Positions 56,601-64,000 of a stretch of 64,000 bases of DNA are shown one piece after another. The translations under genes were made by a program, and so were the position numbers. Source of the DNA: Petrosia ficiformis (taxonomy: Eukaryota; Porifera; Demospongiae; Haplosclerida; Petrosiidae); assembly GCA_947044365.1 (NCBI GenBank), contig OX345648.1, forward strand, positions 2,316,501 to 2,380,500, given 5' to 3'. The notes beneath the pieces were generated by a model, which searched no databases, was not told the origin of the DNA, and saw only the letters and a list, made by a program, of their open reading frames with translations. Position 1 is the stretch's first letter. Each line of letters opens with the position of its first letter.

Positions 56601-59600
56601 ACAAAAGTGGTGAAAATATTGGCAGGTCAAAATGCCCGATAGTTGGCTCTGTTTGCACACCCCTGCCCACAATTAACAAGAAGATACACATCTTAAGCAA
56701 TCAGATAATAATTATAGTAATACTATAACACTGTTTTTGATAAGCTTATATGGCACACCAATGACCCAAAGAGCTTCTTATTTGGCACTGCACAGTTGTC
56801 TCTTTAGGCCTGATGGTGCAGTTAATTATGATTATATTGTCACTAACAGCATTAACTCTTTGTTAATTGGCTCAAGATGTATCCCAAATGGTGCAAACAT
56901 TAACCACTGTTGAGCAAATTTGGCTCGTACATATCAAAAACTCTGTATTATGATAATTGGTATCAGATACATGTATGCCAAAGTACATCACCAGTGACAT
57001 GACAATAGTACAATACTCTAAATTCAACCTAGTACTCATTTTCCCTACCCACATTTAAATAGTCTACTGCCAAAAATGTGATTATTAGTATCACTTTGTC
57101 ACAGTAGGTTTTTATAGCTCTCAGGCCATCCCTATTAATGCTTTCCCATGAGTTCATGTATATGTATATAATTATAATTTATTATAGAGTGTATATATAC
57201 TTGTGTCATATACATGTATATATGCATTGTATATGTAGCCAAAGAAGTTATATCATTCCAGGAGGTTTGGTCTATTAATGGGAGTAGCACATACATGTAA
57301 ATGTAGGCATGCTTGAGCTACTGTGGATCAAACTTCAGGAAACGGCTTATGAGAAGCTTTAATTAAGTTGTTGGAGCTGAAAATACACTTTTTTTTTAAT
57401 TAACACATACACACACACACAAGCAGATTACCTAAACCCTCCATCTACATGTACATGTACATGTACATGTACATGGTTATGAGGCATTAATGCATACTTT
57501 ACATAATTATAATGTACATATGCATTAAGTCAGGATCATGGGACACTTAAGAGTACGTTCCTGTGATTCATTAAGTGTCTAATGGATAATAAACATGATC
57601 ACCACATGGAGTAGCTAGTCTCAACATTTAGTAGCCACACTGTCATGTTCTGATATTACATGTACATGTATATTAATACTTTTTTGCACACAAGAGCTAA
57701 CGAATTTCATTAGTACTATTTGCTTATGATGCAATATCCGGCTGCTTTGTTAAGTATTGATGTCAATGAAAGGTTCTGAAGTTTGCTGGTGGGTGCCAAA
57801 GATATACCGTTTACTCTATTTATTAGAATATAGTGAAAACTAGAGCCTATGTACATGTACTTGTACTTTCTAACAGTTGTTGAATTGTGAAAATTAGTTG
57901 TAGTTTGAGCAAGAATGGAATGATGACAGAGTTTATAGAAGTAGACGGTTGTTCTGACAGCCACTTTAATATTCTACTAGCATCACTTGAAAAATGATGG
58001 AAATTGACTTCAGGATCCTTACTTGGGTTGTTCCCACAAATAATGCAAGTGTGTCCAAGCATTTTCACCACAACTGCTTCATTCTCGCTCAAAATACAAC
58101 CAATTTTCACACTTCAACAAATATTAGAAACCATATGGGCTCTAGTTTTTAACTGCATTAGAATAAACAGTATATCTTGGCCACCCACAAGAAAACTTGC
58201 AGAATCTTCCATACTTTCAGTACGTAAGAACGCAACCAGATGTGATATAAGATAGTAATTGCCTTGTGTACAAAAGCTCTATATATTATTATACTCTTCA
58301 TTATATATTGTTGTTTCTTACTTCTCTGAAGTATAACAGCTCTACTTGGTTTGTTACCAGAGGAAGAAGGATGACATGTAGGTACAATATCCATGAGGTG
58401 AGCATAGCCTTGCTGTGGATAACAAAACAATCAATATATATTAATGATGTGTTTGGTACATGTAATTAATAATTATTTACGGGTTGATATAGCTATGAGC
58501 TGCACTAAAAATATTGACTCTGAAATTTAATATAACAGACCATTTCAGCCAATAGGATCATGGTTTCATTTCAGACTAAATTTACATCTCAGCTACATGT
58601 ACAAGTCTTCTGGGGCCATAGAAACCATAGTAGAAGTAACATAAAGGGGCCTAAACTATTCCTGAGGGAGCATAGCCCTACACCCACATAGGAACAGTGT
58701 GCTTCACATTACTGATACTCTCCTCTCTTTAACAAATAATCCTGCATGATATTCTGAATTGTGATTCAGTGAAAAATGGTTTTGCACTCTTGCTGAAAGT
58801 GATTGGGAGATCAATCAACATAACATTAATGAAAATGAATTAAACATTTTGGTTTTAATTAGACTAACAGATGTAAACTGTATTATAAAGTATATGGGGA
58901 GCAGGACAAGAGTGATGAATATAGGTCAAAATTTCTGGTGGTCAGTAAAATGTACATGTACATGTACATGTATTTAATGATTATACCTTGTAAAGGTATT
59001 GTTTTTGTTGTTATTTCAAATTAATTAGCATATTCACGAGCGGAAACCTTTAAAACTTGTTTTTTTTTTCACTAATCTCCACTTACAGAAGATAGCACTC
59101 TCCATTTCACAGCAATTCCATCCTGCTTCTTTCAGCTAGAAGTAACTTATTTGAAAAATCTATGATAGCTACAGACATGAAAATTATTCTACTCTCATAA
59201 CTTACCTTAGTCTACACAGCAATGGTATCCTTTATTAAATACAGCTTCTAGAAGCGAGTATTCCACTATGTTGTGACTCAAAAACAGTGATAAAAGAAAA
59301 ATCGGACTGTTGTCAAACACTTTAGTGTTTCAACTACTGGTTTTCCAAATTTCAGAACAATAGTGTGTGTGGATAATTAGAACAAGTTACCTATTACAAC
59401 AGTAATCATGTATAGCGATTAGTGAATATGCTAATTACCTGAGCACCACCTTGAGTTTCATAGGACAGTTAATAAAATGCATTTACAATGTGTAGTTAAT
59501 CACCATTCTTAATTAGACACATTATACATGTAATTTAATTACACTAACTGAAGGATATGCTTTATTGGGTAATGTTGCACAGAAAGTAAATAAAATTTCT

Positions 59601-62600
59601 AGACATGCAGGCTATAGTCAATGGTCAGTCATGTAGGACATTGTCTGGTAAACTTAACTGTATACAAATTAAGTATATGGGGAGCAGGATAAGGGTGGAA
59701 CAGTTAGCTTCACTATTATCACACTCCTGGCTATAGTTACATGTATAATTTTCATGTGTACGTAGTACATGTAGGCGTATATGTATAGGTGTACATGTAC
59801 ATGTATGTGTACATGATATTATCAAGAAAGAAAGAAAGACACCTGAGGCAATGGAAAAATGAAAAAGTGAGAGTTGCCTCAGGTGGGATTCGAACCCACG
59901 ACACACTGTACTCCAGACAGATGCTCTACCAACTGAGCTACCAAGGCAGCCCAGCTGGCAGGGTCCGAATCAAGGTTTAACCAAATGTACGTACAGAGTG
60001 TCATGGGTTCGAATCCCACCTGAGGCAACTCTCATTTTCATTTTTCCATTTGCCTCAGGTGTCTTTCTTTCTTTCTTTCTCTCTTTCTTTCTTTCTACAT
60101 CTCCGATAACATCATGTACTAGGTGTACATGTACATGTATAGGTGTAAATGTTTGTGTACATTTACATGTACTAGGTGTACTAGGTGTACATGTATTTCA
60201 TTAGATACTTCAACAAAATGGTTGAATAAAAGTTTTAGAAGACAATCATTCAATCAAAATATTTTGTATTAGATGACAAAATATTTCACCTTTATCTGAT
60301 CTCTACGACGTTGTTCATTTATTGTATGAATATCTCTCTTTGTGGTAGTGAATTTCTGATCAGGAGGTGGTTCACCAGATATGTTGCCATCTGATTCATA
60401 CTCTACATGAATTGAAAAATTTAAATAGAAAGAAACGGTTATATAGTATATACATGTACATTGTATGTATTAGTGTTGCTTTAGTATGACAATAATGACC
60501 ACTTTTAGATATGCGTAGTATATCTAGTTTAATTATTACAGTTTTAGTTATAGTTATTGCTGATCATGTGACCTGTGGCCAATCAGAGTGCAGATAATGC
60601 GTCACATGATTGAACATTATATCACCTATTGCACACTTTTGTGTGCAATAAGTTAGTTATTGCACACTTTGCTCACCTCTACTAACGAAGCAGCTCCAAC
60701 AACAGTGGTAGTTTACCAGATCATTAATAAATCACTTATAACACACTTGACAGTGCATTGCGTGTTTCAATGTAGCACTTGGGCGCTCAATAAAGGTCTC
60801 ATTTACATAATGCACTTGCCTTCTGCTCGTGCATTATGTAAACTCAACCTTTATTGATCCGCCCTCATGCTACATTAAAACACGTAATCATGGTAAAGTG
60901 TGTTCTAATTATTACTTATAGTTTAATTAACTAAAATAATATTAGGCTTACTAAAAGGATTTTAGCCCATTATTGGCTATTTTCCATTTTAGTTATAGTT
61001 ATTACAGTAGACTTGTAATTTAGTTATATTTTAGTTAAGTAAAAGTCAAAATGCCATACTAAAAGGGGTTTTAGTTATATTAAAACAACACTAATATACA
61101 TAAACATGTACACATGTACATGCAGGCAATGCTAAAAAACAATAACAATATTGTAGTTTCCTAATAAGATGGTAATATGATTATTGTGGCATAATTACTT
61201 ACGATATGAATGACTCATACCTAAAAGTACATAGACACACTTGCATGTACATGTGCATGAAATGTTATTCATTACTTTACACTGCATGTTTGATTATTTG
61301 AATGTTCTGCCAAGATGCTTGGACTGTCAGTAACCACAGAAATTTGATTTCTCTTAGTTACAAACAGTTTATAATGAGCTAAAATGTGTAGGAGTACTCA
61401 GGTACATATCGCTCTACAATGTGTGAGCTCGATATTTCACTTGAAGGGAGTGCAGGTGTCTGCCCATTGTTTTTGCACACCATTTCGTAATGCCACTGTT
61501 TATAGCAACAATTGTCACATACAGTGAAAATACAAAGCTAAGTAGAAACATCAAGTTGTAGATAAGCAATTATGTCATGTTTCAGAGGTGTGTGGATCCA
61601 TTATGCTTGGAAAAAAAACAATGTAACTAATACATGTAGCTCGATTTCCAGCTCTTTGCTTATAATGATTAGATAGCTACAAAACATTAGCACTTACCAG
61701 GATGTAGTGGTAATGCTATTTGTAAAGTTATGAATATCATTATCAAGGTAGAGCCCCATTACATTAAGGAATACTATACAATGTATGTCAAGTGTAGATT
61801 GTACAGAAGAATGCTTACAAATATATTCTCAATTATGTTTCTATGGATGACAAATTTCACAAATGAATAAGTCATTAATTTGATTTTTTAAGGCACAAGA
61901 TTGTTTTTCCAGGAGCAACCTCTCAAAGGATAAAATGAAATTGTTTTATCAACCTAACAGATAGCGTAACATTCTATGAGTAAAGATGAATGATTCAATA
62001 TTTTCTCAGATCATAACTATAGTAAAGTCTGTTTACATTCACAATGACCTCAAAATTAGTCTGTGATGACTTTATGTGTAAAATTATGTATAGTTTAATG
62101 TCATAAGGTTAATACATGATTATATAGTAACTCAATAATGAAGCGCTAAAATTTAACATACACACAAAAAAAAGTGAAATATATATTATGTGAAAACGTT
62201 GTAGGAAAGAGATTGTTGATCGTTCCATACTAAAGTTATCCCTATGATTGCTTTGTGGTGACTATAACTGCTGACAATACTAGTGGCTCTCTACTTTTAT
62301 ACATACTCTAAATACTGGTGTCTTAAGAAGTGTAACTCCAGTCTAAGTACATAGATCTTAAATGAAACTGAACTTCTTGAAGTACTCCTAAATAAACTCA
62401 ACAACTTATTATTTTTCTTACTTGTTAAACATTCTTGCTTCCAATGTGTTTCTGTTAGCTACTAGTATCAGTTGCAGTTGGCTAAGCTGTATTCTTCCTG
62501 CTGGTCTGTAGCCCAAGTGCACGTTCTTTTACGTGCTACATGTATGCCTATTAATTGACCAAGCTGCTGGAATGACACAACTTTGTTTGCAAGGAATTAT

Positions 62601-63131
62601 ATTTTGCGCTTTCACAAGTGTGCGAAATTAAAATCCACATAATATTAATGGTTATAAACATTTGTACCATGTGCAGATTTAGACATGTTGAAAATTCTGT
62701 AGAGAGCTAGAAATCAATGGCCAACTCTATTTTGCAATACTACAAACCAGCTGACCAGCAACTTCCAAACCCTCGTGACCAATTATCCCAAAGAATCTCA
62801 TCTGCTGCCATTACCTCTGCTAATAGAGAGGTTCAGTAGCACAAGTGCATGTACATTGTATAATACACTAAATGTATGTTGATTCAACCATGTGGAAAGC
62901 AATCATAGAGATAGGTTTGTGGGCCATATTATTACAATGTGTATGCTATACAAACACAAATAAATAAATATTTATAATATTATATATAGTGGAACCTAAT
63001 GGAAAGTAATCATATGGATGGTTAATCCAGCTGTTGATCTAAACCACATGTGTACCTGTGTATGTATCTAACAACACAGTTAATTACATACCATCCATAT
63101 AATGAAACTCCATTGTGTCACCAATCTTCAT
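50223..63131 (-). CDS. MLX: MLX (Max-like protein X), bHLH-leucine zipper, 8-9 exons
   Basis: Exons, 5' to 3': 63131-63092, optional micro-exon 61220-61203, 60402-60290, 58412-58322, 53330-53231, 52627-52591, 51542-51495, 51069-50953, 50324-50223; phases agree throughout (215 residues, or 221 with the micro-exon). The basic region and helix 1 are RDIHTINEQRRRDQIKQGYA. The loop and helix 2 follow (LMDIVPTC, AVILQRSIEYITYLQ), then a zipper (KEDDLEKEVQALRIMKENYE). The C-terminal dimerisation/cytoplasmic-localisation domain is FNSSISVTSFDTLSSCIISW then LEEYCKPQTLREIVLANL. Order and motifs match MLX rather than MAX. MLX dimerises with MondoA/ChREBP or MNT/MXD partners at E-box or ChoRE DNA, in nutrient response. 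The first visible exon begins at an acceptor; its ATG gives a shorter N-terminus than vertebrate MLX, so another exon may lie beyond the window. Confidence 0.93.
50436..50805. mobile_element. MITE, TTGCACCTATA family (MLX last intron)
   Basis: Shares GCAATTTGCCTATATGCAGA, TATTTATCTAGTTTACAACT, TTCAGCCTTGGTTGCACA and GCAGTTGCCTATACCGATAC with 5268-5661, and ends in AGTATAGGTGCAATCCTAA. Confidence 0.65.
51669..51860. repeat. 32-bp tandem repeat, 5 copies, with an inverted copy at its end
   Basis: Units CACCAAACTAATGTACGTTC + ACATTGAGTTGG start at about 51669, 51701, 51733, 51765 and 51797. An inverted partial unit (AGTTTGGTGCCAACTCAACA) follows at 51834-51853. Confidence 0.9.
52085..52330. repeat. 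Dispersed repeat, relative of 39575-39760
   Basis: CTGGTTGGCACTGGTCGAGA, CTCAGATAATACATA, CATCACTAAATGTAAGCCAC and CAGATCACTGGGTTTGTGGT occur in the same order as at 39575-39760. Confidence 0.55.
53411..53436. repeat. (ACATGT)n self-complementary repeat
   Basis: A hexamer run ACATGTACATGTACATGTAC. The same run occurs near 7497-7519, 52947-52970, 57446-57475, 58950-58971, 59791-59805 and 60125-60140. Confidence 0.85.
53559..53611. repeat. (TG)n microsatellite
   Basis: A long TG dinucleotide run in an MLX intron. Its His-Thr translation on the other strand is not a gene. Confidence 0.95.
53680..53815. repeat. Dispersed repeat (copies at 56505-56670, 59610-59700, 58880-58945)
   Basis: TTTATCGGACAATACCCTGC and CATGACTGGCCGTTTCCACA at 53777-53818 are found inverted at 56507-56550. 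The (A)GTATATGGGGAGCAGGA motif links the copies at 58890 and 59670. Confidence 0.55.
54929..55500. repeat. ~130-bp tandem array, 4-5 copies
   Basis: The unit CATTGTAATATAGTAATGAC + ATCAGTCCTTCTACTGTACA + TATAC + CTTCTAGCGTAAAATG + ACATGTACATGT + (TA)n starts near 54929, 55060, 55198, 55324 and 55458. Copies differ mainly in (TA)n length. Alternating units carry ATGACATC or ATGACATT. Confidence 0.85.
55602..56012. repeat. Homopolymer G and C runs
   Basis: G runs at about 55602-55618 and 55943-55955, and a C run at about 55996-56012, unusual in this AT-rich DNA. Their lengths may be assembly-sensitive. Confidence 0.8.
57741..58235. mobile_element. Long-TIR element D carrying a THAP-like fragment
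   Basis: The arms (about 57744-57918 and 58075-58235) are diverged inverted copies. Shared blocks include GTGGGTG-CCAAGATATAC, AAAACTAGAGCC-TATG, GTTGAA-TGTGAAAATT and TTTGAGC-AGAATG. The interior 57919-58074 encodes, on the minus strand, a THAP-like zinc-finger start. It is inserted about 90 bp from the MLX helix-loop-helix exon. Confidence 0.65.
57919..58062 (-). pseudogene. THAP zinc-finger N-terminal fragment (element D)
   Basis: From the ATG at 58062 the frame reads MLGHTCIICGNNPSKDPEVN, FHHFSSDASRILKWLSE, then runs into the other arm. Cx2C, the FHHF position and the conserved W match the start of THAP domains, which bind DNA in P-element-type transposases and host proteins. The second zinc pair and AVPTIF motif are absent, so this is a fragment of a transposase (inference). 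Confidence 0.5.
59823..60078. repeat. Foldback element with tRNA-like arms
   Basis: GACACCTGAGGCAATGG, AAAAATGAAAA and GAGTTGCCTCAGGTGGGATT + CGAACCCAC at 59838-59903 are inverted at about 60000-60068, with AAGAAAGAAAG / CTTTCTTTC outside. The left arm contains a full tRNA-like cloverleaf; the right arm has only its T-arm and 3' end. Confidence 0.75.
59875..59947 (-). tRNA. tRNA-like gene or pseudogene with GGA anticodon
   Basis: 73 bases with perfect cloverleaf geometry. The acceptor is GCCTTGG / CTGAGGC (two G-T pairs) with discriminator A. The D-arm is GCTC-AGTTGGTA-GAGC. The anticodon arm is TCTGT-CTGGAGT-ACAGT (outer pair T-T). The T-arm is GTGGG-TTCGAAT-CCCAC. The A and B boxes are intact and a T5 run follows about 10 bases downstream, so Pol III could transcribe it. 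The loop triplet GGA would read serine codons, but the short variable loop is not that of tRNA-Ser. It is more likely a tRNA-derived repeat. Confidence 0.5.
60471..61093. mobile_element. MITE, TAGTGTTGTTTTAGT family, with nested foldback
   Basis: TAGTGTTGCTTTAGTATGAC at the left and ACTAAAACAACACTA at the right, in an MLX intron. It is split by a block at about 60555-60920 that includes the foldback at 60737-60920. Confidence 0.65.
60737..60920. mobile_element. Nested foldback element, ~80-bp arms
   Basis: The left arm (ending TCATTTACATAATGCAC at 60815) and the right arm (starting GTGCATTATGTAAACTC at 60829) are inverted copies; outer parts are TTATAACACACTTGACAGTG and its partner GTAAAGTGTGTTCTAATTAT. 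The loop is only about 13 bases. Confidence 0.75.
62238..62911. mobile_element. MITE, ATCCCTATGATTGCTTT family, longest copy
   Basis: ATCCCTATGATTGCTTTGTG at the left and GGAAAGCAATCATAGAGAT at the right, with the core CTGCTGGTCTGTAGCCCAAG and CTATTAATTGACCAAGC. Unlike the shorter copies it retains a 40-residue reading frame near its right end. Confidence 0.75.
62717..62839 (+). CDS. 40-residue N-terminal-like frame inside the MITE
   Basis: ATG 62717 to TAG 62837-62839: MANSILQYYKPADQQLPNPR then DQLSQRISSAAITSANREVQ. It resembles the leader of a transposon-encoded protein (short hydrophobic start, a Pro-rich stretch, then Ser/Ala helix). It ends about 55 bp before the right inverted repeat. 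It is probably a remnant of the autonomous parent's N-terminus; no function is assigned. Confidence 0.35.
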   Translation: MANSILQYYKPADQQLPNPRDQLSQRISSAAITSANREVQ

Positions 63132-63317
63132 ATTTAATTTCTATAATTAGATAAAATATTAAATAACAACCAGATTAGGACATGATTATACAATTCACGT
63201 ATTAATATTTCAAACACATGGTAGGCTAAAAAAAGTCCCAAAATAATTAATTTAAGACTAGAATTAGAACTGGACATGGCAATTGGTGGTCATAGTAACC
63301 ATAGTAACTGATAGAAC

Positions 63318-63357
63318 CACACACACACACACACACATACACACACACACACACACA
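63318..63357. repeat. (CA)n microsatellite
   Basis: CA dinucleotide run with one interruption, upstream of the first visible MLX exon. Confidence 0.95.
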
Positions 63358-63570
63358 TATGAATTATCTTATTCATTATTAATTACCTACATGTAGATAC
63401 ATGTATATAGCCCCTACTCCCTTAGTGGATGTGACACAGGCAAGACAAGATATGTCAACAATTATGTTTCAATCACAAATTAGTGAGTGGGGACTGTGGA
63501 GTTGAGCTGTACATACTACAACATTATTTTAATTATAGTAATCCTTGTACCCCATCCAGTATAGACATGG

Positions 63571-64000
63571 GGTGAATACATTGTAATATAATTAGTATTA
63601 CTATACATTGTAGTATAATTAGTATTAATATTACTAAATACATTGTAATATAATTAGTATTACTATATATTGTAGTATAATTAGTATTACCATACATTGT
63701 AGTATAATTAGTATTACTATACATTGTAGTATAATTAGTATTACTATATATTGTAGTATAATTAGTATTACTATACATTGTAATATAATTAGTATTACTA
63801 TACATTGTAGTATAATTAGTATTAATATTACTAAATACATTGTAATATAATTAGTATTACTATATATTGTAGTATAATTAGTATTAATATTACTAAATAC
63901 ATTGTAGTATAATTAGTATTACTATACATTGTAGTATAATTAGTATTAATATTACTAAATACATTGTAATATAATTAGTATTACTATATATTGTAGTATA
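63571..64000. repeat. 27-bp tandem array running off the window
   Basis: The unit ATACATTGTAGTATAATTAG + TATTACT repeats about 15 times. A variant with an inserted TATTAATAT and AATACATTGTAAT recurs as a higher-order pattern. Its translations (MYSNTNYTT) are not genes. Confidence 0.9.

Noticed and set aside
60660..60857. 65-codon plus-strand frame
   Set aside because: It lies in the arms of a foldback element and has no domain.
63533..63840. Frames with repeated SNTNYTTMY or ILIILQC
   Set aside because: They are translations of the 27-bp tandem array.

Overview
The window looks like nuclear DNA of an early-branching animal, most likely a demosponge. It is AT-rich, its genes have many short GT-AG introns, and it encodes animal-type proteins: Rheb, an MDR-type ABCB transporter, the bHLH-zipper protein MLX, LASP, and a kelch/TKL-kinase fusion. 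It also holds many small inverted-repeat DNA transposons. The species cannot be fixed from the sequence alone. Exon structures were built by hand from splice signals, reading-frame phase and family resemblance.

Layout. 1-252 is the 3' end of an unidentified gene. 480-5,220 is a nest of mobile DNA: tRNA-like inverted repeats enclosing a complete Tc1/mariner-IS630-like transposon (intact DD34E transposase plus a convergent second gene). 6,034-12,101 (+) is an 8-exon Rheb GTPase. 13,959-25,241 (-) is a 19-exon full-length ABCB (P-glycoprotein-like) exporter whose introns contain a dead LINE and several MITEs. 26,083-27,625 is a decayed transposase. 29,370-29,637 holds orphan C2-domain exons. 30,895-32,934 holds two hairpin-ended transposons carrying N-terminal gene fragments, one of them RecQ-like. 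33,769-40,111 (-) is a kelch-coiled coil-TKL kinase gene. 40,312-46,229 (+) is a decaying LASP gene, interrupted by a third hairpin-ended element with a second RecQ-like fragment. 46,630-49,014 (-) has a 36-residue membrane peptide and a five-helix membrane protein that share an upstream block. 50,223-63,131 (-) is MLX, with long repeat-filled introns. The window ends in a 27-bp tandem array.

The cellular genes do not form an operon-like unit. Rheb (mTORC1 activator), MLX (glucose/nutrient-responsive transcription partner) and the ABCB exporter are standard conserved genes. The most unusual content is the family of transposons whose ends start AGTCT(C/T)G and immediately form a hairpin. They are flanked by about 11-bp target duplications, and two of three complete copies carry the first ~100 codons of a RecQ-like SF2 helicase just inside one end. 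This suggests a helicase-encoding DNA transposon family. More generally, five different inverted-repeat elements here keep an N-terminal coding fragment next to a terminal repeat.
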